64,000 nucleotides of DNA from Combretum micranthum (Eukaryota; Streptophyta; Magnoliopsida; Myrtales; Combretaceae): positions 682,001 through 746,000 of the forward strand of contig JAMXBD010000014.1 of the NCBI GenBank assembly GCA_024138025.1. The letters are read 5' to 3'. This document shows, one piece after another, positions 56,101 to 58,259 of the stretch (the stretch's first letter is position 1; each line of letters starts with the position of its first letter). The notes below the pieces were generated by a model. The model made no database searches and had not been told where the DNA came from. It saw only the letters and a program-made list of their open reading frames with translations. A program made the position numbers and the translations under genes.

Positions 56101-57294
56101 GAAGAATGATCTATTCATTCCCTCAAAACACTCAGAATTTGATGGACAACCATTGACTTAAAGAAACTGATGGATGTATCCAGGCAAAAAAGAAGCAACT
56201 AGCAGAACATGCATAACAGAATTAACAGTCTGTGAAATACCTAGTATCTGTTTTAGAGATTTAGCATAATCCTCCATTTACACAGATCATTTTTCTGGCC
56301 AGCCACCAACATACAACTAGCAAAAGTGCAATCATCATAAAAGCCTGTCTTCATTTTCCAAAAATCTTTAAGGGCATACATTTACTGGGCTAGCCAAACT
56401 GAATTACATGGACTGAGGCTAAGTGTTGAATGAAAATTATGGGATAATAGATAACGTAACGTTAGTGGTTCCTCTTTTTACTATGTTAATGGGTTACAAA
56501 CGTGAAACTATAGTACACCTAAAGGCAGCAATAGCCCCTCTAAATACAGTCAAGCCACTTATCTCCACACTTATGCCATCGTTCAATATATATACACCCT
56601 CTATTAACCAAACAAAAAAAAGAAAACATATGAACACCCTCTACGGAAGTTCACCAGTTCCTACTATCCCTAAGATTTCTCTAGCTACTAGAATTGACTA
56701 TTCGTCCAAAATATACACCAAACCCGCCAAGATGCACTGCTAAAACCGTTTCTTTAAAAAACATGACCAATTTCCTACAGCCATGGCTTATTTATATAAT
56801 AACCAATTTATCCTGATGTGGACTTCGTTAAAAGAATTTAACACACTATAACACCAAAACCAAAATCCTTTTATCATAAGGAGGAAAAAAGAAATATAAA
56901 ATTAAGAAACAAACTCACAGCAGTAGGATAGATCGACAAAAGATGTTCGTATATTGGCACCGCTTCTGCGATAGGCAAATGCTACAATTCAAAGAACCAA
57001 AAAATAAAATCAAAAAATTGAATTCAAAATCAACTTTGATTATCCAAATTCATCATTATATACCAATGCTTGGTTTGCCAAAGCTTCTGCAGCTTCAACG
57101 TTGTACTTATCAGCTTCGGTGTTATCATTATCGTTTGATTTGCCCTGAATAAGATAATGATAATTGATTCAAAGTTTGGACATAAGAGTTCCATAAAGTT
57201 TGAAGATGAAAGTTAATGAAATTCGAGTCAAAGTGAAATTAAACCAAACCTCTGCATCGGTTTCGATAGAATTGTCCGCTGCTGCTGAAGCCAT
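6770..57294 (-). CDS. CSTF77: CSTF77, cleavage stimulation factor subunit 77, exons 1-16 (3' part off window)
   Basis: Plant homologue of CstF-77 (animal CSTF3, fly suppressor of forked, yeast Rna14). It is the scaffold of the nuclear CstF complex, which binds the GU-rich element during cleavage and polyadenylation and holds CstF-64 and CstF-50. Sixteen exons, joined 57294-57250, 57144-57064, 56981-56919, 56088-55979, 53101-53001, 42942-42881, 42787-42647, 42517-42389, 37527-37481, 37063-37000, 32098-31978, 31565-31507, 19432-19367, 9280-9140, 7640-7576 and 6866-6770, give 464 codons with no stop or frameshift. HAT (half-TPR) helices fill most of this region, for example [26 protein letters not shown] and [12 protein letters not shown]. 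Family members are usually about 720-770 residues, so the C-terminal part (Suf domain end, hinge-binding tail) is missing only because the window ends in intron 16. Introns 5, 8, 10, 12, 13 and 16 carry transposons. Confidence 0.96.
6867..7575 (-). other. CSTF77 intron 15 (709 bp)
   Basis: GT..AG intron, AT-rich. Open frames on the plus strand here are short and have no recognisable homology. No transposon ends seen. Confidence 0.8.
7576..7640 (-). CDS. CSTF77: CSTF77 exon 15
   Basis: 65 nt, residues 411-431 plus two bases of E432; reads [19 protein letters not shown]. Acceptor ATTGCAG, donor GA|GTGAGT. Confidence 0.95.
7641..9139 (-). other. CSTF77 intron 14 (1499 bp)
   Basis: GT..AG intron with one microsatellite. 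No coding homology and no inverted or direct terminal repeats were seen. Confidence 0.8.
7770..7809 (+). repeat. (AAT)n microsatellite
   Basis: About 13 uninterrupted AAT units inside intron 14; probably polymorphic in length. Confidence 0.95.
9140..9280 (-). CDS. CSTF77: CSTF77 exon 14
   Basis: 141 nt, residues 364-410. It encodes [20 protein letters not shown] and [18 protein letters not shown], near-invariant stretches of plant CSTF77. Acceptor TATTTCAG, donor AAG|GTCTCT, phase 0 at both ends. Confidence 0.96.
9281..9948 (-). other. CSTF77 intron 13, 5'-most-coordinate segment
   Basis: Non-coding AT-rich sequence between exon 14 and the first hAT-like element. The open frame at 9576-9848 has no recognisable homology and I do not call it a gene. 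Confidence 0.6.
9957..10510. mobile_element. hAT-like non-autonomous element 1
   Basis: Inverted ends: TAAGGATGCAAGCGGGGCGG on the left, and TAGGGATGCAACCGGAGCGG read inward from the right. It is flanked by an 8-bp target duplication with one mismatch, GGGGCAAG (9949-9956) and TGGGCAAG (10511-10518). Eight-base duplications and the size fit the hAT superfamily. The interior is rich in GGGTTTT/ACCCGA words and has no coding frame, so it must have moved in trans. Confidence 0.78.
10649..10688 (+). repeat. 20-bp tandem duplication
   Basis: The word ATGTCACACATTGTGTTCAA occurs twice in direct succession just upstream of copia C. Confidence 0.9.
10735..13189 (+). pseudogene. Copia C: integrase end, reverse transcriptase, RNase H
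   Basis: A Ty1/copia remnant in intron 13, antisense to CSTF77. It starts abruptly in the integrase at about 10735 ([16 protein letters not shown] follows), so gag, protease and the integrase core are missing. The integrase C-terminus is in 10821-11408. The reverse transcriptase has [12 protein letters not shown] (12000-12030) and an intact YVDD near 12262. RNase H has [20 protein letters not shown]. Stops at about 11811, 12079, 12150, 12590 and 12890 and shifts near 12290 and 13000 break it. A purine tract (TTAGGGAGGAG) leads into its LTR. Confidence 0.9.
13190..13483 (+). repeat. 3' LTR of copia C with internal duplication
   Basis: It starts TGTGGGACAATATG after the purine tract and ends near GTTAGTTTCA. 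A unit of about 68 bp is repeated in tandem inside it (13231-13298 and 13299-13367). Past its end, copia D coding sequence on the other strand begins, so one element was inserted into the other. Confidence 0.7.
13484..15290 (-). pseudogene. Copia D: gag end, protease, integrase, minus strand
   Basis: A copia remnant in the sense direction of CSTF77. Read on the minus strand it runs from a gag C-terminal piece (15180-15290) through a degenerate protease (LDFRATDHM where DSG is expected) to GAG-pre-integrase and integrase. [16 protein letters not shown] and the D/E core positions are visible at 13698-14522. It stops near 13484 at the linker before the reverse transcriptase, where the copia C LTR abuts. 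No reverse transcriptase of D remains in the window. Confidence 0.85.
15298..15614 (-). repeat. LTR-like segment between copia D and copia E
   Basis: On the minus strand it starts TGTTGAGTTG and ends TTCTAGTCA, about 317 bp, with TG..CA ends and a TATATATA stretch. It abuts a broken-off integrase of copia E on one side and the gag end of copia D on the other. The best reading is a 5' LTR of D, inserted in the integrase of E, with the segment from the primer site to mid-gag deleted. No target duplication was found. Confidence 0.5.
15615..17332 (-). pseudogene. Copia E: gag, protease, first part of integrase, minus strand
   Basis: The gag ATG is at 17332-17330. A gag core follows, then a zinc knuckle near 16595-16635 with the full C-x2-C-x4-H-x4-C spacing ([14 protein letters not shown]). 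The protease reads GSGATDHM, with the catalytic Asp lost. GAG-pre-integrase (CRLGHP) is at 15870-16070. The integrase core begins with LVHSDVWES (15609-15848) and is cut off at the LTR-like segment. Several stops interrupt gag. Confidence 0.85.
17333..18013 (-). other. Leader of copia E
   Basis: Untranslated region between the primer-binding site and the gag ATG of copia E, A-rich on the plus strand near 17560-17600. The plus-strand frames at 17674-17958 have no homology and are taken as chance. Confidence 0.6.
18014..18025 (-). promoter_or_regulatory. Primer-binding site of copia E
   Basis: The minus strand reads TGGTATCAAAGC, close to the initiator-Met tRNA complement TGGTATCAGAGC that is used by most plant copia elements. 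It sets the orientation of copia E and the inner edge of its 5' LTR at 18026. Confidence 0.75.
18026..18364 (-). repeat. 5' LTR region of copia E, outer edge unresolved
   Basis: The LTR begins at 18026 (plus strand TGTTATTTGATAG) next to the primer-binding site. No second copy is in the window, so the outer edge, somewhere before the hAT-like element at 18373, cannot be fixed. Confidence 0.45.
18373..19004. mobile_element. hAT-like non-autonomous element 2
   Basis: The left end is AAGATTGCAATTGAGCC; the right end, read inward, is TAAGGGATGCAAATGCAAA. Next to the left end lies CTTCTAGT (18365-18372) and next to the right end ATTCTAGT (19005-19012), an 8-bp duplication with one mismatch. Subterminal GAGCCGAGCT-like and AGCTCAAGCT words recur in both orientations. 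It has no coding frame. The terminal GATGCAA word is shared with element 1 in the same intron. Confidence 0.7.
19013..19366 (-). other. CSTF77 intron 13, segment next to exon 13
   Basis: Non-coding AT-rich DNA between the second hAT-like element and exon 13. Nothing else seen. Confidence 0.7.
19367..19432 (-). CDS. CSTF77: CSTF77 exon 13
   Basis: 66 nt, residues 342-363: [20 protein letters not shown] then IQ. Acceptor TTCGTGCAG, donor CAG|GTAATA, phase 0 at both ends. It lies alone between two introns of 10 and 12 kb. Confidence 0.95.
19433..20849 (-). other. CSTF77 intron 12, segment left of the gypsy element
   Basis: Non-coding apart from a striking homopolymer cluster near 20068-20162. 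Short open frames here show no homology. Confidence 0.7.
20068..20162 (+). repeat. C-rich / poly(C) run followed by poly(A)
   Basis: A CCACC-rich stretch passes into about 29 consecutive C (20082-20110), then a short mixed spacer, then about 24 A. A similar C-rich then A-rich pairing ends the small insertion at 35384-35599. Run lengths in the assembly may be inexact. Confidence 0.8.
20850..20854 (+). other. Target site duplication, left copy, of gypsy element
   Basis: ACCAA directly before the left LTR; identical ACCAA follows the right LTR at 30942-30946. Confidence 0.93.
20855..21311 (+). repeat. 5' LTR of gypsy element
   Basis: 457 bp, TG..CA. It matches the right LTR over its length but lacks about 70 bp present in that copy around 30720-30785. 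A primer-site-like TTTGGTATAAGAACC follows at 21313. Confidence 0.93.
21332..22102 (+). pseudogene. Gypsy gag
   Basis: The ATG at 21332 opens a coiled, Gln/Glu-rich N-terminus ([20 protein letters not shown]), with an early TAG. After frame changes near 21560-21610, the retrotransposon gag core follows at 21611-22102, with [17 protein letters not shown] and [14 protein letters not shown], hallmarks of the Retrotrans_gag family. A zinc knuckle near 22130 is only partly readable ([13 protein letters not shown] region in another frame). Confidence 0.8.
22089..22690 (+). pseudogene. Gypsy protease
   Basis: Aspartic protease of the retropepsin type: [20 protein letters not shown] at 22350-22410, where DSG(S) is expected; the catalytic Asp remains but the Gly is lost. 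The frame stops at 22452 and further homology continues in other frames up to about 22690. Confidence 0.82.
22700..23861 (+). pseudogene. Gypsy reverse transcriptase and start of RNase H
   Basis: The reverse transcriptase core at 23040-23498 shows [24 protein letters not shown] and the catalytic [10 protein letters not shown], so the two catalytic Asp are kept. Stops upstream (22880, 22950, 23035) and a shift after 23480 break it. RNase H begins at about 23600 and reads up to HWRAY, where copia F starts at 23862. Confidence 0.88.
23857..23861 (+). other. Target site duplication, left copy, of copia F
   Basis: CTTAT before the copia F end; identical CTTAT at 28762-28766 on the far side. Confidence 0.93.
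23862..24088 (-). repeat. 3' LTR of copia F
   Basis: 227 bp. A word of about 30 bp (CAATCTAATTAATTCTCCTA) is present twice here and once in the other LTR, which explains the length difference. The purine tract CTTGAGGGGGAG on the minus strand lies at 24089-24100. Confidence 0.93.
24089..25368 (-). pseudogene. Copia F reverse transcriptase and RNase H
   Basis: The reverse transcriptase at 24910-25368 has [12 protein letters not shown] and [12 protein letters not shown]. The catalytic motif reads YVDG, so the second Asp is lost. RNase H follows at 24430-24681 ([20 protein letters not shown]) and 24205-24405 ([24 protein letters not shown]). Stops near 24900, 24720 and 24425 separate the pieces. 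Confidence 0.9.
25369..27333 (-). pseudogene. Copia F integrase and linker
   Basis: GAG-pre-integrase and integrase core lie at 26628-27215 ([20 protein letters not shown]). The C-terminal region continues to 25524 in pieces (26171-25803, 25751-25524). A short duplication near 26240-26280 (GGGTCAAGTTTACTTCTATG twice) and several shifts interrupt it. Confidence 0.87.
27334..28386 (-). pseudogene. Copia F gag and protease
   Basis: The gag ATG is at 28386. The order is a gag N-terminus, a UBN2-type gag core broken by stops at about 28170 and 27935, then a zinc knuckle [15 protein letters not shown] in which the last Cys has become Tyr. The protease site [11 protein letters not shown] is intact at about 27340-27370. 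A stop follows directly after THMS. Confidence 0.9.
28551..28564 (-). promoter_or_regulatory. Primer-binding site of copia F
   Basis: The minus strand reads TAGTATCAGAGCTC directly inside the 5' LTR, one base from the initiator-Met tRNA complement TGGTATCAGAGC. Confidence 0.85.
28565..28761 (-). repeat. 5' LTR of copia F
   Basis: 197 bp, TG..CA; about a dozen differences from the 3' LTR besides the 30-bp duplication there, so the insertion is not recent. Confidence 0.93.
28767..30415 (+). pseudogene. Gypsy RNase H end, integrase and chromodomain
   Basis: RNase H resumes with [19 protein letters not shown] and [20 protein letters not shown]. The integrase core at 29217-29684 shows [21 protein letters not shown] and [12 protein letters not shown], close to the expected D,D,E positions. 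A tether region follows, then a chromodomain at about 30240-30375 ([18 protein letters not shown]). Chromodomains of such elements bind modified histone tails and guide integration. Stops near 29033, 29160 and 29684 and shifts after 29880 break the frame. The purine tract TTGAGGGGGGAAG precedes the LTR. Confidence 0.9.
30416..30941 (+). repeat. 3' LTR of gypsy element
   Basis: 526 bp, TG..CA. It carries about 70 bp around 30720-30785 that the 5' LTR lacks, with a TTAACATTGAAT word repeated at both ends of that stretch, so a deletion between short repeats in the other copy is likely. Confidence 0.93.
30947..31506 (-). other. CSTF77 intron 12, segment next to exon 12
   Basis: AT-rich intron DNA between the gypsy target duplication and the donor of exon 12. 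Nothing else seen. Confidence 0.75.
31507..31565 (-). CDS. CSTF77: CSTF77 exon 12
   Basis: 59 nt, completing E322 and coding residues 323-341: [19 protein letters not shown], a strongly conserved HAT motif. Acceptor GGCACCAG, donor CAG|GTAAAA. Confidence 0.96.
31566..31977 (-). other. CSTF77 intron 11 (412 bp)
   Basis: Short GT..AG intron, no insertion seen. Confidence 0.85.
31978..32098 (-). CDS. CSTF77: CSTF77 exon 11
   Basis: 121 nt, residues 282-321 plus one base of E322. [20 protein letters not shown] and [14 protein letters not shown] are diagnostic of CSTF77. Acceptor GTTGTAG, donor CTG|GTATCC. Confidence 0.97.
32775..33018 (+). repeat. Tandem duplication, about 122-bp unit, diverged
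   Basis: Unit 1 starts GACATCAAGAAATCTCATAA (32775) and unit 2 GACCTCTAGAGATCTCATAA (32897); both contain TTTCGTCTTTGGT. The copies differ at many sites, so the duplication is old. Confidence 0.75.
33262..33757 (+). repeat. Tandem duplication, 248-bp unit
   Basis: Two direct copies (about 33262-33509 and 33510-33757) with few differences. Both contain AACTAAACCGCCTCCGTCCT and TAGAAGAGGAAAAGTAGG. It is much younger than the neighbouring 122-bp duplication. Confidence 0.92.
33900..35690 (+). pseudogene. Copia J: heavily decayed reverse transcriptase and RNase H
   Basis: Plus-strand copia homology scattered over all frames: MYEALKV..MKEMQA near 34120-34185, the reverse transcriptase N-terminus [13 protein letters not shown] near 34310-34345, HPRAWF-like near 34562, [13 protein letters not shown] near 34893-34930, GNLVT near 35225, [10 protein letters not shown] near 35310 and SVIDIVKNP near 35620. 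There are many stops and shifts, no LTR recognised, and a small insertion interrupts RNase H. It is the most decayed copia in the window. Confidence 0.75.
35384..35599 (+). mobile_element. Small retroposon-like insertion with C-rich and A-rich tail
   Basis: 216 bp flanked by a perfect 9-bp direct repeat TTAGGTGTA (35375-35383 and 35600-35608), with RNase H homology of copia J on both sides. The left part (TTCTTGTACTTTTC, then TTAATAAAATTT) resembles the 3' end of a plant LINE with its poly(A) signal. It is followed by CCACCACCCC-rich and A-rich runs. A target-primed insertion of a 3' fragment is the best reading; a filler-repair origin is possible. Confidence 0.6.
35691..36999 (-). other. CSTF77 intron 10, segment next to exon 10
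   Basis: AT-rich non-coding DNA; the open frame at 36223-36429 has no homology. No repeat ends seen. Confidence 0.65.
37000..37063 (-). CDS. CSTF77: CSTF77 exon 10
   Basis: 64 nt, completing K260 and coding residues 261-281: [20 protein letters not shown] then Q. Acceptor ATTTCAG, donor CAG|GTATTA. Confidence 0.96.
37064..37480 (-). other. CSTF77 intron 9 (417 bp)
   Basis: GT..AG intron with a poly(A)/(GAA)n tract at about 37293-37330 (plus strand), giving a pyrimidine-rich stretch on the gene strand. No insertion seen. Confidence 0.85.
37481..37527 (-). CDS. CSTF77: CSTF77 exon 9
   Basis: 47 nt, residues 245-259 plus two bases of K260: [15 protein letters not shown]. Acceptor CCTTCAG, donor AAA|GTAAGG. 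Confidence 0.96.
38508..38512 (+). other. Target site duplication, left copy, of copia G
   Basis: AGAAG, repeated exactly after the right LTR at 40239-40243. Confidence 0.95.
38513..38709 (+). repeat. 5' LTR of copia G
   Basis: 197 bp, TGTCACGAG to TTTTGACA, identical to the 3' LTR. Confidence 0.97.
38710..38722 (+). promoter_or_regulatory. Primer-binding site of copia G
   Basis: TGGTATCAGAGCC, an exact initiator-Met tRNA complement, immediately inside the 5' LTR. Confidence 0.93.
38745..40034 (+). pseudogene. Copia G reverse transcriptase and RNase H
   Basis: A single frame from the FAPVAKMTT motif to a TGA at 40032-40034, with one in-frame TAG at 39441. [24 protein letters not shown] and the catalytic [10 protein letters not shown] are intact; RNase H has [20 protein letters not shown] and [14 protein letters not shown]. 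The reading starts only about 20 bp after the primer site, so the deletion joins the leader to mid-reverse transcriptase. The purine tract TTTGAGGGGGGA ends it. Confidence 0.93.
40042..40238 (+). repeat. 3' LTR of copia G
   Basis: 197 bp, identical to the 5' LTR. Confidence 0.97.
41151..42388 (-). other. CSTF77 intron 8, segment next to exon 8
   Basis: AT-rich non-coding DNA. Two minor repeats are visible: a TTGTGTTGTTG-containing unit of about 39 bp near 41166-41235, and a diverged unit of about 107 bp (TGGCTCAC..GAATTCCTAC..ATGGCATGAGGT) at about 41789-41860 and 41896-41970. No gene seen. Confidence 0.65.
42389..42517 (-). CDS. CSTF77: CSTF77 exon 8
   Basis: 129 nt, residues 202-244. [20 protein letters not shown] and [13 protein letters not shown] are hallmark sequences. 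Acceptor AACCAG, donor AAG|GTGATC. Confidence 0.97.
42647..42787 (-). CDS. CSTF77: CSTF77 exon 7
   Basis: 141 nt, residues 155-201, with [20 protein letters not shown] and [15 protein letters not shown]. Acceptor GCTGCAG, donor CTG|GTAATC. Introns 6 (93 bp) and 7 (129 bp) beside it are compact. Confidence 0.97.
42881..42942 (-). CDS. CSTF77: CSTF77 exon 6
   Basis: 62 nt, completing G134 and coding residues 135-154: [20 protein letters not shown]. Acceptor GTTTAG, donor CCG|GTTTGC. Confidence 0.96.
42943..43263 (-). other. CSTF77 intron 5, segment left of copia H
   Basis: Non-coding. The last about 60 bp (TTTTTCTACCAATCCCTGCATAGG) match the tandem array on the far side of copia H at 51370-51400, so H sits in that array. 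Confidence 0.8.
43264..43465 (+). repeat. 5' LTR of copia H
   Basis: About 202 bp; clear match to the right LTR but it lacks about 21 bp of a duplicated TTTCATTAAATCAGTGA-like word present there. Confidence 0.85.
43510..43530 (+). repeat. Poly(C) run
   Basis: About 21 consecutive C in the leader of copia H, just after the primer site. The length in the assembly may be inexact. Confidence 0.85.
43575..43808 (+). pseudogene. Copia H gag end and protease start, inactive site
   Basis: A short gag-like N-terminus ([15 protein letters not shown]) joins directly to the protease [11 protein letters not shown], where DSG has become YSR, so the protease is dead. The frame ends 20 codons later. The segment from 43678 belongs to the first unit of the triplication. 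Confidence 0.82.
43678..45291 (+). repeat. Tandem triplication of a 538-bp pol segment in copia H
   Basis: Three head-to-tail copies start at 43678, 44216 and 44754, each 538 bp, spanning the protease remnant to the GAG-pre-integrase [10 protein letters not shown]. They differ at only a few sites. The same stop codons recur in all three, so the segment was already broken when it was amplified. Copies 1 and 2 end ACATTTAT and run straight into the next copy's start; copy 3 continues into normal pol. Confidence 0.96.
45292..47634 (+). pseudogene. Copia H integrase and reverse transcriptase
   Basis: Integrase pieces: YFNKVLETF region (45521-45745), [14 protein letters not shown] near 45715-45760, [18 protein letters not shown] near 45795-45845, and the linker frame 46123-46581. 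Reverse transcriptase pieces: [10 protein letters not shown] near 46710, [15 protein letters not shown] near 47083-47125, the catalytic motif as YADN (47238), [15 protein letters not shown] near 47310. Most Asp of the active site are altered, and stops or shifts occur every 100-200 bp. Confidence 0.85.
47635..47801 (+). repeat. 5' LTR of copia I
   Basis: 167 bp, TGTTATAGAT to TATTTACA. A primer-site variant TGATATCAGCACC follows at 47802. Confidence 0.94.
48248..50163 (+). pseudogene. Copia I gag stub, reverse transcriptase, RNase H
   Basis: ATG at 48248. The gag N-terminus ([18 protein letters not shown], then HLTNDPI) is followed without a gap by [10 protein letters not shown] from the far end of the integrase linker, a deletion of most of gag, all of protease and the integrase core. 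The reverse transcriptase has [24 protein letters not shown] and YIGD for the catalytic YVDD. RNase H ends intact ([23 protein letters not shown]). In-frame stops at about 48537, 48666, 48765, 48987, 49280 and 49780, and one shift near 49500, break it. Confidence 0.92.
50171..50337 (+). repeat. 3' LTR of copia I
   Basis: 167 bp, preceded by the purine tract TTGAGGGGGAG. Confidence 0.94.
50338..50905 (+). pseudogene. Copia H RNase H, resumed after copia I
   Basis: [23 protein letters not shown] start, GGNLVT near 50502, [28 protein letters not shown] (50650-50700) and the C-terminal [15 protein letters not shown]. Stops at about 50418, 50480, 50600. The purine tract CTTGAGGGGTGG leads to the right LTR at 50906. 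Confidence 0.9.
50906..51130 (+). repeat. 3' LTR of copia H
   Basis: 225 bp, starts TGTTGAAGGATC. It contains a direct duplication of TTTCATTAAATCAGTGA-like sequence not found in the 5' copy. Confidence 0.87.
51131..51960 (+). repeat. Tandem array, three units of about 290 bp
   Basis: Units start at about 51135, 51421 and 51711 (CTTCCTGTCATGCAAAGGG in units 2 and 3). Each holds CATGACCCTA, TTATTTTGTTTGGCAA and a TACCAATCCCTGCATA end. The end of a fourth unit lies left of copia H at about 43200-43263. No coding potential. Confidence 0.93.
51961..53000 (-). other. CSTF77 intron 5, segment next to exon 5
   Basis: AT-rich, non-coding, no recognisable repeats. Confidence 0.75.
53001..53101 (-). 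CDS. CSTF77: CSTF77 exon 5
   Basis: 101 nt, completing W100 and coding residues 101-133 plus one base of G134: [18 protein letters not shown] and [11 protein letters not shown]. Acceptor TTTGTAG, donor TTG|GTTTGT. Confidence 0.97.
53102..53660 (-). other. CSTF77 intron 4, segment next to exon 5
   Basis: Non-coding with a poly(A) run of about 28 at 53148-53175 on the plus strand, which is a poly(T) on the gene strand upstream of the exon 5 acceptor. Confidence 0.75.
53661..54885. mobile_element. Long-inverted-repeat element, non-coding
   Basis: The left arm starts GGGACAATGTTGA (53661) and the right arm, read inward from 54885, GGGACAATGTTGAAATT. Pairing continues inward through ATTTACTACTT.AA and CTAATGCTAAC to an inner block ATTAAGACCATTATATCTT (left 53963-53981, right 54550-54568), so each arm is about 320-340 bp with many mismatches. 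The interior has no transposase. It fits a non-autonomous Mutator-like or foldback element; no target duplication was found. Confidence 0.72.
54886..55978 (-). other. CSTF77 intron 4, segment next to exon 4
   Basis: AT-rich non-coding DNA. The frames at 55222-55464 and 55769-56011 are low-complexity readings without homology. Confidence 0.75.
55979..56088 (-). CDS. CSTF77: CSTF77 exon 4
   Basis: 110 nt, residues 64-99 plus two bases of W100: [20 protein letters not shown] then [14 protein letters not shown], the first HAT motifs. Acceptor CTCCAG, donor TTTG|GTATCT. Confidence 0.97.
56089..56918 (-). other. CSTF77 intron 3 (830 bp)
   Basis: GT..AG intron, no insertion recognised. The plus-strand frame at 56423-56743 has no homology. 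Confidence 0.8.
56919..56981 (-). CDS. CSTF77: CSTF77 exon 3
   Basis: 63 nt, residues 43-63: [20 protein letters not shown] then A. Acceptor AATTGTAG, donor GCT|GTGAGT, phase 0 at both ends. Confidence 0.96.
57064..57144 (-). CDS. CSTF77: CSTF77 exon 2
   Basis: 81 nt, residues 16-42. The acidic, variable start (NDNDNTEAD) passes into the conserved [16 protein letters not shown]. Acceptor TTATTCAG, donor TTG|GTATAT. Confidence 0.95.
57250..57294 (-). CDS. CSTF77: CSTF77 exon 1 with start codon
   Basis: 45 nt, residues 1-15: [15 protein letters not shown]. The ATG context is GCAATGGC, a good plant start. Donor GAG|GTTTGG. No ATG lies in frame upstream before stops. The acidic Ala/Ser/Asp leader is typical of the variable N-terminus of plant homologues. 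Confidence 0.92.
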
Positions 57295-57583
57295 TGCGAT
57301 TCCGAAGAGAAAATAAATACGACTTGAGGGTCCGGGTTAGGGGTAGGGCTTAGCAATTTAAGTGTGGTGAGTCTTGAGCCTCTAGTGGGAGAGTGAGGAC
57401 ATGCGAACTAAAAAGCAACGGTTTTTGGTTAATTTCAATCATCGGGCTTCATAAAGACAACAATTCGTACAAAAATCAACTGATTAAAGTAAAGGACGCG
57501 CTGAACTTCATAAGTAAGTATCTTAACTCGTCACTTCATTTTTTTATATTTTATTGATGTTGCAAGCAATGTCCATTTTTGGG
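57295..57583 (-). promoter_or_regulatory. CSTF77 5' leader and proximal promoter, cut short by a MULE
   Basis: Only 289 bp separate the start codon from the target duplication and end of the MULE. It must hold the 5' UTR and any native core promoter. It has TC-rich stretches on the gene strand near 57310-57330 and 57385 but no obvious TATA box that I would defend. Confidence 0.55.
57575..57583 (+). other. Target site duplication, left copy, of the MULE
   Basis: ATTTTTGGG, repeated exactly at 63242-63250. Nine bases is the usual length for Mutator-like elements. Confidence 0.85.
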
Positions 57584-57801
57584 GGAAAAGGAATAAAATA
57601 TTATTTTTTTTTAAGTTACGAAAATATCATCGAAAAGAAAATATTTTCGATTTTAGACAACATAACCTCCTCTCTTCAAGAGACGAGATCATAAGTGCCT
57701 GATTTCTTCAAAAGATGAGGTCTTATTCTGAGAAGGACCTCATCACTCGAAGAGACGAGGTTACACAGCATGTGACTTCGTCTTTTCAAGAGACGAGGTC
57801 A
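57584..57801 (+). repeat. Left terminal inverted repeat of the MULE
   Basis: About 218 bp, pairing with 63014-63238. After 70 AT-rich bases it consists of four imperfect palindromes of the type CTCTTCAAGAGACGAG, separated by short spacers that are conserved at the other end. Confidence 0.9.
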
Positions 57802-58259
57802 GGCTCCACCTCTACAAACATGACTTTATTACTTGAGAAATCAAAAAATTACATATAGGACCTATTAAATACAAATATAAACAACTATACAAGCCATTAA
57901 CTATGCTCCATTGTGGCTAAACGATAAAGAAACTATAGTATTCCCAAACTCAATCCAAATACAACACAGTTATAATACTAATCCGTCTAAACACACATTC
58001 TCAATCCCAATCATTCAATTACAGAAGTATTGTGATACTTTTTCAGCACAATACAATCAAAATATGAGAATTTATAGACTCGTAACACATAATATTAAAT
58101 AAAATAAAATGAAATGCTGATTAATTGTTCTCATAAAATGTACAAGAGAAAAGGAATACAATCTGCATATAAGAATAATACAAAAAAGTAAGAAGCTATA
58201 TGCAACAATCAAAATAAGAAAATCTATCATCTACTGCTGCTGCTGCTGTGTGTCCCGTC
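57802..58259 (-). other. MULE 3' subterminal region
   Basis: Non-coding AT-rich sequence between the left inverted repeat and the end of the PMD frame. Confidence 0.7.

Noticed and set aside
56423..56743. Plus-strand frame of 106 codons in CSTF77 intron 3
   Set aside because: No homology, no promoter or splice context; expected by chance in AT-rich DNA of this length.
6770..57294. The idea that CSTF77 here is a dead copy destroyed by transposons
   Set aside because: All 16 exons sum to a whole number of codons with no stop, phases match at every junction and every splice site is canonical.
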